This document shows positions 26,617-36,445 of a stretch of 64,000 nt of DNA, piece by piece. The position numbers and the translations under genes were made by a program. The notes beneath the pieces were generated by a model. That model was given only the letters and a program-made list of their open reading frames with translations. It made no database searches and was not told where the DNA came from. How positions within the stretch are numbered: the stretch's first letter is position 1; each line of letters starts with the position of its first letter. This DNA comes from Ignavibacteria bacterium (GTDB lineage: Bacteria > Bacteroidota > Ignavibacteria > Ch128b), in assembly GCA_013177855.1 (NCBI GenBank), contig JABLYA010000001.1, positions 605,231 to 669,230 on the forward strand, written 5' to 3'.

Positions 26617-28767
26617 TCAAGAATTTCCTTGTTGTTCTTTTTCTTCTTTTTGTTGTTGGGCTTTAATTCTTTCAAGTTCGAGTGGATGTTCATCAGCCAT
26701 TTCTTCTTCAGTCAAATAACCTTTAATCCAGGCAAGGCTCATCGGGTAAACATCGGGATTAAACAGAACAAAGTAAAAATGCCATACTAAGATTGATAAG
26801 AACGCAAGCCATGCTTCAAAGTAATGAATTGTCCGAGCCACATCATAACCAAGTTTTGTAAATATTCCAATAAAAGTATTTTCAAACCACATAATAATTC
26901 CAGTAATAGTCATCACAACAGTTCCCCAGATTAAAGCCCAATACTCTGCTTTTTCGGCATAACTAAATCTATCGAGTTTTGGTTTGACAGGAGATAATCC
27001 AATGTTATACTTAAACACCCCAATTGCATCTTTGACATCTTTAAGATTTGGCAATAAATCTTTGAATAATTGTCTTCCTCTTTCAGTAAAAGCAAGATAG
27101 AAGATATGATAGATTGAATCGACAACCATTACAACAGCAGCAATTCGATGTAACAAACTTCTCCATTCAAAGAATCCTGGAATTAAATCTCTTAAATGTC
27201 TGACCCACCATGCATCAGGAAATCTTAAAGCAAATCCAGTTATTACGAGAGTAAAGAAACTTATAAGAAGGAGGAAATGCTGTATTCGTTCATTCACCGT
27301 CATTCTCAAATACAATGAATGTCCATGGTATTCGTGTTTAATTAAGCCACGTTGAATCATTTTTTTCCTTTTTGCTCTCTTAATAAAGTCTAAAATATTA
27401 TGAAGCAGCATCCCACCAATAATTGTTGCAATAAGAATGATATAAATTGTTGAGATCCAGTAAAGTATTGGTTCTTCTTTTTCAGTTTCCACAACATGAA
27501 TTTTCCCCATTGCAAATCGTTCATTCGCACCAGGATGACACTTACCGCAAGTTTTTACAAGATTTGCTTTATGAATGGTTGATGTTGAATCAGAAGAAGG
27601 CTTAATATTATGGTATCCATGGCAGCTCGCACAATTTGCAGCTTCTGTATCTCCACCTTTTATAGCAAGTCCATGGTAGCTTGTAAAAAATGTTGCAACT
27701 TGTTTGGTATTTAAACCATATCTTTCACTTAATTTGACAGAACTATGGCAAGGGGCACAAACCTGTACGGAAACATTTCTGATTGAAACAGGTGCTTTTG
27801 GATCATTGGGGCTTAATATATTATGTTCTCCATGACAATCTGTGCAGGTAGGTGCATCCATATTCCTTCTTTGAAGAGCAACACCATGAATGCTTTCAGA
27901 GAATTCTTTTGCAATTTTATCATGACATTTTCCGCAGGTCTGAACTACATTAAATTTTGAAACTGGTGATTTTTCATCTGAAGATTTTATAATTAAGTGA
28001 GAACTGTGACAATCGACGCAATTCGCTGCTTTAGAGTTACCTTTCAATAATGCCTGCCCATGAATACTATTTTCATAGGCTTTAATAAAACTTGTTTTTG
28101 ATGCAACCAGACTTGATACTTCTGGCTTCTCTAAATGACAATTAAGACACAATTTTTCCTGAGCAATCTTTGTCTTCAGCGTATCTTGAGTTAAATAAGT
28201 CTTTGAAATCTTTGCTTTATGACAGGTTAAACAATTCGGAGCAAACGGATTTTCTTCAACCAAAGCCTTAAAGTGGATGGAATTCGAAAAATCTGACTTA
28301 ACATCTTTATGACAATTTCCACAGGCATCGGTTAAATTCGAAACATAAAAAATAGATTTTTTATTCTTTGGGGATACAACATTGTGTGTTCCATGACAAC
28401 CTTTGCAATTCAACGCTTTATCATCAAACTTTTCACCCATTTTAAATAGCTTAGGATGGAATGGGTGCTTGACCGCCGCATCTTTATGACAACTTGAGCA
28501 TTTTATCGGTTCAATATTTTCTTTATGTGGAATTTCTTCTGCGCTAAATCCTTTGTGACAGGATACGCAACTTAACTTTTTATGAGGCGAGTTCTCAAGT
28601 ATTGTTTTATCTACAAAAAGAGAAATCGTCTTTCCGTTGCGTTCCATTGTGAGTTCATTATCACTATGACAGGAAAGACAATCTTCATCCGTTTGTGCAA
28701 ATAGAATTGAATTGTTAAAAAAGAATAAGAGCAGAAGAATGAAGGAGTAAGTTATTTTTCTTCTCAT
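26617..28767 (-). CDS. 13-haem cytochrome c fused to a cytochrome b membrane domain (CbcL-like)
   Basis: 716 residues from the chosen start. An upstream in-frame ATG at 28818 exists, but the one at 28767 has a Shine-Dalgarno (GGGAGAGG) and opens a proper signal peptide (MRRKITYSFILLLLFFFNN...). The first ~430 residues carry 13 CXXCH sites in a c3/c7-like array with paired histidines. The last ~270 residues have about five membrane helices with conserved histidines (RIQHFLLL, LLHRIAAVV, IHYFEAWLA, LVWHFYF), a b-type cytochrome of the b561/FdnI kind. This layout resembles Geobacter CbcL, an inner-membrane quinol oxidase that feeds extracellular electron transfer. Located 31 nt after a universal stress protein gene. 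Confidence 0.85.
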   Translation of the reverse strand: MRRKITYSFILLLLFFFNNSILFAQTDEDCLSCHSDNELTMERNGKTISLFVDKTILENSPHKKLSCVSCHKGFSAEEIPHKENIEPIKCSSCHKDAAVKHPFHPKLFKMGEKFDDKALNCKGCHGTHNVVSPKNKKSIFYVSNLTDACGNCHKDVKSDFSNSIHFKALVEENPFAPNCLTCHKAKISKTYLTQDTLKTKIAQEKLCLNCHLEKPEVSSLVASKTSFIKAYENSIHGQALLKGNSKAANCVDCHSSHLIIKSSDEKSPVSKFNVVQTCGKCHDKIAKEFSESIHGVALQRRNMDAPTCTDCHGEHNILSPNDPKAPVSIRNVSVQVCAPCHSSVKLSERYGLNTKQVATFFTSYHGLAIKGGDTEAANCASCHGYHNIKPSSDSTSTIHKANLVKTCGKCHPGANERFAMGKIHVVETEKEEPILYWISTIYIILIATIIGGMLLHNILDFIKRAKRKKMIQRGLIKHEYHGHSLYLRMTVNERIQHFLLLISFFTLVITGFALRFPDAWWVRHLRDLIPGFFEWRSLLHRIAAVVMVVDSIYHIFYLAFTERGRQLFKDLLPNLKDVKDAIGVFKYNIGLSPVKPKLDRFSYAEKAEYWALIWGTVVMTITGIIMWFENTFIGIFTKLGYDVARTIHYFEAWLAFLSILVWHFYFVLFNPDVYPMSLAWIKGYLTEEEMADEHPLELERIKAQQQKEEKEQQGNS

Positions 28768-28798
28768 GCAGCTTTTTCCTCTCCCTATAGATTTTTTA

Positions 28799-29368
28799 TT
28801 AGAATTCAAAAAAGTCATCTGGTTTATATTTTAAATGTAATTCTTTTTCCACATCTTCCCTTGTTAAGAAAGATGAAGTGAATTCTTCTGGTTTAACAGT
28901 TAAAACTGGAACTGGAGAATATCTGACAATTTTTTCTGCTACACTTCCCATCAATAAATGAGAAAAACCTGTTCTTCCATGAGAAGCAACCACTACAAGA
29001 CCAATTCCATGTTCAATGACAAATTTTAAAATTTCTTTATAAGGGTTTCCCTGCAAGACTACAATTTCAACTTCTTCAACAAGATTTAATTTCTCAATTG
29101 CGATATTCTTCAATTGCTCTCTAATGTTTTTCTTCAATTCTTTGAATTTTTCTTTAATCTCTGGGAATTTTTTTTGCTTTTTTTCTGATGGAACCTGCTC
29201 ACAAACATAAACCAGATAAACTTTTGCATCGTAAGTCTCTGCTATTGAATTTGCATATTCAAGAGCAATCAAAGAAAGTGGAGATAAATCTGTCGGAACT
29301 AGAATCTTTTCTAAGATTCTCTCTTTTTTTAACCTAACCAGAACCTGTGTTTTTGGTTTTTGCTTCAT
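28799..29368 (-). CDS. Universal stress protein (UspA family)
   Basis: 189 residues. The start of the fold (ILEKILVPTDLSPLSLIALEYA) and the ATP-binding motif GRTGFSHLLMGSVAEKIVRYSPVPV (G-2X-G-9X-GS) are both intact, so it is of the ATP-binding type. The protein is longer than the usual 140 residues because of a charged insert near 60-90 and a 30-residue tail. Cytoplasmic regulator of stress or energy shortage. Same strand as, and 31 nt before, the cytochrome b/c gene. Confidence 0.9.
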   Translation of the reverse strand: MKQKPKTQVLVRLKKERILEKILVPTDLSPLSLIALEYANSIAETYDAKVYLVYVCEQVPSEKKQKKFPEIKEKFKELKKNIREQLKNIAIEKLNLVEEVEIVVLQGNPYKEILKFVIEHGIGLVVVASHGRTGFSHLLMGSVAEKIVRYSPVPVLTVKPEEFTSSFLTREDVEKELHLKYKPDDFFEF

Positions 29369-29477
29369 TCATCAACTGATTTTAATTCTCATCAGATTTC
29401 AATGACTAATTTTTTTTGTTTGTTCAATAATTAATTTAAAATAAAAATCCATCACAAAAATAAAATTAATTCTTTTC

Positions 29478-30485
29478 TTAGTATTTCAACTTATCTGGAT
29501 CAAAGGTTTGCAGAATTTTCATATAGTTTGCACGTTCAAATGCAGCTGGATTACTAACTGATTTATGACTCATGCTTCCTTTCATTTGTTCGACGGATTC
29601 ATATTCATGTTCTTCCATCCATTTTTTCATATCGTCAAGTACTTTAGCAATATGATTCTCACCATATTTAATCAAAGCTGAAAACATTTGAGTAACGCTC
29701 GCACCAGCCATAATCATTTTTATCACATCTTCTGCTGAAGCAATTCCACCTGTTGCTGCAAGATCTGCATTTATCCTGCCATATAAAATCGCAATCCATC
29801 TTAAAGGTAATCTATTTGCAAAAGGAGTACTTAAAATTACATTAGGCACAACTTCCAAATTTTCAAGATCAATATCCGGTTGATAGAAACGATTGAAGAG
29901 AATCAAACCATTTGCACCAGCTTTTGTTAATTCGTTCGCTATCCATGCGGTTGAGCTAAAGTAAGGACTAAGTTTAACCGCAATTGGAATTTTAACTACT
30001 TTTCGGACTTCTTTTACAATTTCTATATAAAGTTGATCAATCTCATTTGAACTTTTTGTTGGATCTGTTGCAAGAAAATAAATATTTAATTCAAGAGCAT
30101 CAGCGCCGGCTTCTTCAATTTTCTTCGCGTAATCTGTCCAGCCTCCCAGAGACTTTCCATTCAAGCTGGCTATTACGGGTATATTCACCGATTCTTTAAT
30201 TTTTCTTATCTGTTCAAGATAATATTCAGGGCCAATTTTATATTCACTAAATTCAGGGAAATAACTTAATGCCTCAGCATAACTTTCCGAATGAATTGTA
30301 GTTCGGTAATGCAATTCAAGCTGTTCTGATTCAATTTCTTCTTCAAAGAGTGACCATAAGACAATTGCTGAAGCACCTGCATCTTCTAACTTTTTTACTT
30401 TTCCAAGATCTTTAGACAAGGGGCTTGCTGAAGGCATCACAGGATTTTTTAATTTCAATCCAAGATATGTTGTGGATAAATCCAT
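29478..30485 (-). CDS. Dihydroorotate dehydrogenase-like flavoprotein
   Basis: 335 residues of the DHOD-like TIM-barrel family. It opens MDLSTTYLGLKLKNPVMPSAS and has FMN-contact segments (VIASLNGKSLGGW, ALELNIYFL, VKLSPYFSS, ATGGIASAEDVIKMIMAGA). The active-site region reads SPYFS rather than the usual class-I cysteine loop, so true dihydroorotate dehydrogenase activity is doubtful. Genes of this kind are often found right after nifJ, as here, suggesting a role tied to ferredoxin metabolism, but the reaction is unknown. Confidence 0.8.
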   Translation of the reverse strand: MDLSTTYLGLKLKNPVMPSASPLSKDLGKVKKLEDAGASAIVLWSLFEEEIESEQLELHYRTTIHSESYAEALSYFPEFSEYKIGPEYYLEQIRKIKESVNIPVIASLNGKSLGGWTDYAKKIEEAGADALELNIYFLATDPTKSSNEIDQLYIEIVKEVRKVVKIPIAVKLSPYFSSTAWIANELTKAGANGLILFNRFYQPDIDLENLEVVPNVILSTPFANRLPLRWIAILYGRINADLAATGGIASAEDVIKMIMAGASVTQMFSALIKYGENHIAKVLDDMKKWMEEHEYESVEQMKGSMSHKSVSNPAAFERANYMKILQTFDPDKLKY

Positions 30486-30542
30486 ATTAAATTCCTCACT
30501 AAAATTTATTTCAAATTACACTTCAAAATCTAATTTAATCTT

Positions 30543-30574
30543 GATGTCAGCTCGCCTATCAACGAGCTGACATC
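30543..30574 (-). terminator. Strong intercistronic hairpin after nifJ
   Basis: Perfect 12-bp stem GATGTCAGCTCG / CGAGCTGACATC with an 8-base loop, 50 nt past the nifJ stop. On the minus strand it is followed by AAGATTAAATTAGATTTTG, which lacks a solid T-run, so it may be a partial terminator or an RNA-stabilising end. Confidence 0.65.
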
Positions 30575-30623
30575 TTAACGATAAATTATTCTCAAATTTT
30601 CAAAACTTAACTGATATCAAATC

Positions 30624-33600
30624 TCAGTTTTTATCTTTACCATTATGGCCATTGCCATTATGTGCATTAAAGAACATTTCATAAATCTTTGAATTCGCTA
30701 ACTCTTCATACTGACGATAACGGATTTCAATTTCTTTCTGAGCTTCTTTCATCAACTTTTCAGCAACATCAGGATGAGACTTAGTCAACATTTTATAACG
30801 GGTCTCGTTGTAAGCATATTCTTTAAATGGAATTTTAATTCCTTTAGAATCAAACCTAAATGGATTCTTACCTTCTTTAATTAAATCAGGATTGTAACGA
30901 TACAACTGCCAGTAGCCAGAATCAACAGCTAATTTTTGTTGATACATTCCTTTTTCCATATCAATACCATGAGCAATGCAATGGCTGTAAGCAATGATTA
31001 ATGACGGACCTTCATAAGCTTCGGCTTCAAGGAAAGCTCGAACTGTATGAGCATCATTGGCGCCCATTGCGACTTTTGCAACATAGACATTACCATAAGT
31101 CAAAGCCATTAGACCCAAATCTTTTTTAGCAGTTGGTTTACCGCCCATTGCAAATCTTGCAACTGCTCCTTTAGGTGTAGACTTAGACATCTGTCCGCCA
31201 GTATTTGAATAAACTTCTGTATCAAGAACTAAAATATTTACATCTCTTCCTGAAGCTAAGACATGATCCAATCCACCATAACCAATATCATAAGCCCAGC
31301 CATCACCACCTATTATCCACACAGATTTCTTTACGAGATAATCTGCAATTGCAAGCAAATGTTTGACATCATTTGGATCTGCATTTTTAACTTCAGCTAA
31401 GCGTTTTTTCAATTCTTCGACGCGCAATCTTTGTTCGTAAATTCCAGCTTCATCCTTTTGATTTGCATTTAAAATTTCATCGACTAATTTTTCACCAATT
31501 TCAGAAGCCATCTTCTTTAAAAGATATTTTGCAAATTGATTGTGCTTATCAATTGCAAGTCTGAAACCATATCCAAATTCAGCATTATCTTCAAATAGTG
31601 AATTAGACCAGGCAGGTCCTCGACCATCTTTATTGTAGCTCCAAGGTGTGGTTGGTAAATTACCACCGTAAATAGATGAACAACCAGTTGCGTTTGCAAT
31701 AATTGCACGATCACCAAAAAGTTGTGAAACTAATTTCACATAAGGAGTTTCACCGCAGCCAGCACAGGCACCAGAGAATTCAAACAATGGTTCAAGGAAT
31801 TGCGAATCTTTTACATTTTCTACTTTAACTTTTCTTCTATCAAGCTCTAGAATGCTCAAGAAGTAATTCCAATTGACTCTTTCCTGTTCTCTTAATGGCA
31901 GTTGAGGCTGCATATTGATTGCTTTGAGTCTTGTTTCTTTCTTATTCTTTGCTGGACATACCTCAACACAAAGTGAACAACCTGTACAATCTTCTACAGC
32001 AACCTGTAATGTATAATAAAGATTTTCACCGTATTCCTTGGATTTGAACTTTGTGTATTTAAAGGTTGGCGGTGCATTCTTGATATATTCTTCTTCATAT
32101 ACTTTAGCTCTAATAGTTGCATGTGGACATACAATCACACATTTATTGCATTGAATACAAACTTCAGGATCCCAGACTGGAACTTCCAAAGCAATATTTC
32201 TTTTTTCATATCGAGCCGTACCAGAGGGAAAAGTACCATCGACTGGCATTTTGCTAACTGGAATTAAATCTCCTTTACCTGCAATGATTTTTCCTAAAAC
32301 ATCTTTAACAAATTCAGGGGCATCATCTGTGACTGGCGGTTGTAATTGCTTGGTACTTGTAATTTTATCAGGAATTGGAACCTCAAAGAGATTATCAAGA
32401 GTCTTATCAACTGCCTCAAAGTTCATCTGAACAACTTTCTCACCCTTTGCACCATAAGTTTTCTTGATTGCATCTTTTATCAAGGCAATTGACTGTTCCT
32501 TTGGAAATATATTTGAAATTGCAAAGAAACATGTTTGCATAATTGTATTGATCCTTACACCCATACCAGTTTCACGAGCGACTTTATAGGCATCAATTAC
32601 ATAAAGTTTCATCTTCTTATTAATCAAATCTCTCTGTGCTTTTTCGGGGAGTGAATCCCAGACTTGATCGGGAGGCACCTGTGTATTCAAAAGAAATACT
32701 GCACCTTCTTCAGCATCATCAAGCATATCGAATTTATCAAGGAATACCTGCTGATGGCATGCAATAAAATTGGCCGATGTAATTAAATATTCTGATTTAA
32801 TTGGTTTGGGACCAAATCTTAAATGAGAAACTGTTGTGGAACCTGATTTCTTAGAATCATAAACGAAATATCCTTGAGCGTAATAATCAGTTCCTTCACC
32901 AATTATTTTAATTGAGTTCTTGTTAGCTCCAACTGTTCCATCAGCACCAAGCCCATAAAATTTGCAACGAATCGTTTCTTTAGGTTCAATGTTTAACTTA
33001 GGATCAAATTCAAGACTTGTATTCAAGACATCATCAACAATACCGATTGTGAAATGATTTTTGGGTTTTGATTTACTTAATTCATTGAAGATTGAGATAA
33101 CCATCGAAGGAGTAAATTCTTTGGAAGAAAGTCCATAACGGCCACCAATAATTTTTGGCAATCTGAATGGCAGTTCATCGTTGTTGAATTTTTCAGTCAA
33201 AGCATTGACAACATCGAGATAAAGCGGCTCACCTGCTGAACCTGGTTCTTTGGTTCGATCAAGAACGGCAATTGCTTTGACAGTTTTTGGTAAAGCTTGA
33301 ATAAAATGATCTACTGAGAATGGTCTATATAATCTTACTTTTACAACTCCAACTTTTTCACCTTTATCCATTAAATATTCAACTGTTTCTTCAACTGTCT
33401 GCGCACCAGAACCCATAAGAACAATTACTCTCTCTGCATCGGGTGCACCAAAATAATCAAACAAATGATATTGTCTGCCAGTTAACTTCGCAAATTTATC
33501 CATCTGCTTTTGAACGATTTCAGGGCATTTCAGATAAAATGGATTTACAGTTTCTCTTCCCTGGAAATAAACATCAGGGTTTTGAGCAGTGCCTCTAATA

Positions 33601-34241
33601 AATGGTCTTTCTGGATTCAAAGCTCTCATTCTGTGTGCGATAACCAGATCATCATCAATCATATACTTCATATCTTCGATGGTGAGCTGTTCAACTTTCA
33701 TCACTTCATGGGAAGTTCTGAAACCATCAAAGAAATGTAAGAATGGAACTCTTGCCTCTAATGTCGCTGCTTGGGCAATTAAAGCAAAATCCATTACTTC
33801 CTGAACTGAATTTGATGCAAGCAACGCAAAACCTGTAGAGCGGGTTGCCATAACATCTGAATGATCACCAAAAATCGATAGAGCCTGTGCAGCAATTGAA
33901 CGAGCTGAAACATGAAAAACTGTGGAAGTTAATTCTCCAGCAATCTTAAACATATTTGGTATCATTAAAAGTAAACCTTGTGATGCAGTGAAAGTGGTTG
34001 TTAGAGCACCACTTTGCAAAGCACCATGGACGCTTCCAGATGCGCCACCTTCACTTTGAAGCTCACTAACAATCGGTACATCACCCCAGATATTTTTTTT
34101 GCCCTCAGCTGCCCAGGCATCACACCATTCACCCATTGGTGATGAAGGTGTAATTGGATAAATTGCTATTACTTCATTTGTATGATAAGCTATATACGCT
34201 GCAGCTTCATTTCCATCAATTGTGACTTTTTTTCTTTCCAT
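30624..34241 (-). CDS. nifJ: Pyruvate:ferredoxin (flavodoxin) oxidoreductase
   Basis: 1205 residues, a normal length for single-chain PFOR. In order: the N-terminal domain (YIAYHTNEVIAIYPITPSSPM, FTASQGLLLMIPNM), a gamma-like CoA domain with GLGADGTVGANKNS, a ferredoxin insert with two 4Fe-4S motifs (CIQCNKCVIVCP near 690, CTGCSLCVEVCP near 745), the third cluster region CAGCGETPYV, and the TPP site GGDGWAYDIGYGG with TEVYSNTGGQMSKSTP. It converts pyruvate and CoA to acetyl-CoA, CO2 and reduced ferredoxin, or the reverse. It has a good ribosome-binding site (AAGGGTAAAATG). Confidence 0.97.
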   Translation of the reverse strand: MERKKVTIDGNEAAAYIAYHTNEVIAIYPITPSSPMGEWCDAWAAEGKKNIWGDVPIVSELQSEGGASGSVHGALQSGALTTTFTASQGLLLMIPNMFKIAGELTSTVFHVSARSIAAQALSIFGDHSDVMATRSTGFALLASNSVQEVMDFALIAQAATLEARVPFLHFFDGFRTSHEVMKVEQLTIEDMKYMIDDDLVIAHRMRALNPERPFIRGTAQNPDVYFQGRETVNPFYLKCPEIVQKQMDKFAKLTGRQYHLFDYFGAPDAERVIVLMGSGAQTVEETVEYLMDKGEKVGVVKVRLYRPFSVDHFIQALPKTVKAIAVLDRTKEPGSAGEPLYLDVVNALTEKFNNDELPFRLPKIIGGRYGLSSKEFTPSMVISIFNELSKSKPKNHFTIGIVDDVLNTSLEFDPKLNIEPKETIRCKFYGLGADGTVGANKNSIKIIGEGTDYYAQGYFVYDSKKSGSTTVSHLRFGPKPIKSEYLITSANFIACHQQVFLDKFDMLDDAEEGAVFLLNTQVPPDQVWDSLPEKAQRDLINKKMKLYVIDAYKVARETGMGVRINTIMQTCFFAISNIFPKEQSIALIKDAIKKTYGAKGEKVVQMNFEAVDKTLDNLFEVPIPDKITSTKQLQPPVTDDAPEFVKDVLGKIIAGKGDLIPVSKMPVDGTFPSGTARYEKRNIALEVPVWDPEVCIQCNKCVIVCPHATIRAKVYEEEYIKNAPPTFKYTKFKSKEYGENLYYTLQVAVEDCTGCSLCVEVCPAKNKKETRLKAINMQPQLPLREQERVNWNYFLSILELDRRKVKVENVKDSQFLEPLFEFSGACAGCGETPYVKLVSQLFGDRAIIANATGCSSIYGGNLPTTPWSYNKDGRGPAWSNSLFEDNAEFGYGFRLAIDKHNQFAKYLLKKMASEIGEKLVDEILNANQKDEAGIYEQRLRVEELKKRLAEVKNADPNDVKHLLAIADYLVKKSVWIIGGDGWAYDIGYGGLDHVLASGRDVNILVLDTEVYSNTGGQMSKSTPKGAVARFAMGGKPTAKKDLGLMALTYGNVYVAKVAMGANDAHTVRAFLEAEAYEGPSLIIAYSHCIAHGIDMEKGMYQQKLAVDSGYWQLYRYNPDLIKEGKNPFRFDSKGIKIPFKEYAYNETRYKMLTKSHPDVAEKLMKEAQKEIEIRYRQYEELANSKIYEMFFNAHNGNGHNGKDKN

Positions 34242-34468
34242 TTTACCCTTCCTTTAAAAATTTTTTGGATGTCAATTTTTTTTGAAAGTAACTATTGTCT
34301 TTTTTAAATAAAAATGCAAAAAATTCTCCAAATAATTTCAATTATTATGCCTATAAAACTTTTAAAAAATCTTGATTTATTTGATAATTATTAAGTTTTA
34401 TCTCTCAGAATCGAAAAATTTGAAAACTTATTTTCAAAATTGAGAATTTTAGATATCAATTGTTGAAA

Positions 34469-34888
34469 TCAATCTGCGGTGTAGAAATTTAAGACCTGGT
34501 TGAATTCAACAAGATCAATTGGTTGGTAAAAGACTTTATCGACTTGTTTTTGAACTTGATTTACAAGCTCTTGATGAATAATAGGGTGAGATGTAAATAC
34601 AAAAATCTTAGAATTCGAACTTGTAGATCTGACTTCTTCGATCAGTTTTAAAGTTGATACATTTAAGGTAATATCAATTACAATTATTTCGGGTTGAAGC
34701 GTTTTAACAATCTGGAGAAAAGTTTCTCTATCGTTTACAGTCACTATTTTTTGAAAATCTTTTCTGAAATAAAGTGAGAAACTTTGAGCGAAGTCAAAAT
34801 CTTCTGAATAAAGAACAATCTTAATTCTTCGATATAAATTTTTTTTACTTTCGGAGTTTGAATTTTCTATTTGAACTTTACCTTCCAT
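34469..34888 (-). CDS. Receiver-like protein lacking the conserved lysine
   Basis: About 139 residues from the ATG at 34888; a TTG at 34906 is the only upstream alternative and neither start has a clear ribosome-binding site. It folds like a receiver: an acidic pair in YSEDFD, the aspartate in EIIVIDITLN, and a serine in VFTSH. The usual lysine of the KP motif is replaced by glutamine (VFYQPIDLVEF). It may act without phosphorylation or be weakly phosphorylated. It lies between nifJ and an NtrC-type two-component pair on the same strand; partners are unknown. Confidence 0.65.
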   Translation of the reverse strand: MEGKVQIENSNSESKKNLYRRIKIVLYSEDFDFAQSFSLYFRKDFQKIVTVNDRETFLQIVKTLQPEIIVIDITLNVSTLKLIEEVRSTSSNSKIFVFTSHPIIHQELVNQVQKQVDKVFYQPIDLVEFNQVLNFYTAD

Positions 34889-34970
34889 ATAAGAAATAAA
34901 TTTCAATCATTATGCCACAAAAAATATTTCGATATTTTCTTATTTCCAGTTCAATCAGGATTTTAAACAA

Positions 34971-34996
34971 AGAATTTTTAAGAATTTTTAAGAATT
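34971..34996. repeat. Tandem 10-bp repeat
   Basis: AGAATTTTTA is repeated twice head to tail, followed by a partial third unit AGAATT. The 10-bp period equals about one helical turn, 80-110 nt before the receiver-like gene. It could be a bent-DNA or protein-binding element, or simple AT-rich slippage. Confidence 0.6.
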
Positions 34997-35086
34997 GGTT
35001 TATGATAGTAAATTTTATTGCCCAAAATTAAGCTAGATATTCTCAATAGTGAAAATTAAATAATAAAAAAATATCACAAATGAAAT

Positions 35087-36445
35087 TTACGCGAGTATTT
35101 TCAATTCCTTAATTCTCCTGTACAATGTAGCTGTGCTGATGCCAAGCATTCGTGCGGTTTTTTCTTTGTCATAATCATTCTGAGCAAGAGCTTTTTGAAT
35201 GTAATCTTTTTCAAACTCGTTTATAGCGATATCAAGAGTTTTAAACGTACTTATAGAACCATTAGACTGCGTCAGATTATTTATGTATGAAGGCAATTCA
35301 TTTAAAGTAATGTAATCTCCCTTACAAAAAATAACAGCTCGTTCAATAACATTCTCAAGTTCGCGTACTTCACCTTTCCAGGTGTAATTAATTAAGGCTT
35401 TCATTGCATCTGCATCGACGCCTTTAATATTTTTATTCATCTCTTTACGATATTTATCAAGGAAAAATTCAACAAGTAGAGGGATGTCTTCAACTCTTTC
35501 ACTTAAAGATGGCAAATGAATTTCAACAACATTTAATCTATAATAAAGATCTCTTCGAAATCTTCCTGCTTCCACTTCTTCGTATAAATCTTTATTAGTA
35601 GCTGATATAATTCTAACGTCAACGGGAATTGGTGTTGATGAACCGACAGGAATAATTTCTTTTTGTTCGATCGCCCGCAATAATCTTACCTGAGATTGAA
35701 GAGGCATTTCACTAATCTCATCTAAAAATAATGTTCCACCATCTGCAGCCTGAAAATATCCTTCTTTATCTCTAATGGCACCTGTGAAAGAGCCTTTTTT
35801 GTGTCCAAATAATTCACTTTCAATTAATGTTTCAGGTATTGCGCCACAGTTTACCACGATGAATGGTTTATCTTTCCTTGGACCATTATAATGAATTGCT
35901 CTGCTAACAAGTTCTTTACCTGTACCGCTATTACCTGTAATCAGAACACTGCTATTTGTCCCTGCAACTGACTTTATCATCTCAAACACTCTTTGCATTG
36001 CGGGACTCTTACCAATGATATTATCAAAAGAATATTGCTTTTGTAATTCGCGGCGATAAAGTTGATTCTCGATCACTAACTGTTTGTAATCGAGCAGTCT
36101 TTTAATCTTTAAGATCAATTCATCGAAATCAATGGGTTTAAGGATGTAATCGCTGGCGCCTAATCTTAATGCTGCGATTGCCGTTTCGAGTGAACCATAG
36201 GCTGTGATAAAAATCGATAACAACTGAGGATCTATTTTGGAAACTTTTTCTAAAAGCTCTATTCCCTTCATTTTTGGCATTTCTATATCAGAGATCAGCA
36301 AATCATATTTATTATTTAAATACTTTTCATAAGCCTCTTCACCGTTCGATGCTTCATCAACTTCGTAGCCTTCCTGTCTTAAAATTAATGCAATGTTTTC
36401 TCTTAAAATTTCTTCATCGTCTACGATTAAAATTCTTGCTTTCAT
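35087..36445 (-). CDS. Sigma-54-dependent response regulator (NtrC/PilR-like)
   Basis: 452 residues: a receiver domain (1-120; phospho-acceptor D53 in LISDIEMPKMK), an AAA+ domain with Walker A GNSGTGKELVSRA and the sigma-54 contact loop GSFTGA (a conservative variant of GAFTGA), and a Fis-type helix-turn-helix at the C-terminus (TARMLGISTATLYRRI). It activates transcription from -24/-12 promoters after phosphorylation. It overlaps the kinase gene by 4 nt, and a matching -24/-12 promoter stands before the pilin-like gene about 8 kb upstream in the same block. Confidence 0.93.
   Translation of the reverse strand: MKARILIVDDEEILRENIALILRQEGYEVDEASNGEEAYEKYLNNKYDLLISDIEMPKMKGIELLEKVSKIDPQLLSIFITAYGSLETAIAALRLGASDYILKPIDFDELILKIKRLLDYKQLVIENQLYRRELQKQYSFDNIIGKSPAMQRVFEMIKSVAGTNSSVLITGNSGTGKELVSRAIHYNGPRKDKPFIVVNCGAIPETLIESELFGHKKGSFTGAIRDKEGYFQAADGGTLFLDEISEMPLQSQVRLLRAIEQKEIIPVGSSTPIPVDVRIISATNKDLYEEVEAGRFRRDLYYRLNVVEIHLPSLSERVEDIPLLVEFFLDKYRKEMNKNIKGVDADAMKALINYTWKGEVRELENVIERAVIFCKGDYITLNELPSYINNLTQSNGSISTFKTLDIAINEFEKDYIQKALAQNDYDKEKTARMLGISTATLYRRIKELKILA

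Noticed and set aside
34315-34330. A second -24/-12-like match (TGG, 10 bases, GC) upstream of nifJ on the minus strand
   Set aside because: Only GG and TTGCA fit; the CAC of the -24 box is missing, and such matches are expected by chance in AT-rich spacers.
34971-34996. Start of a CRISPR array
   Set aside because: The unit is only 10 bp, without spacers, and there are no cas genes in the window.
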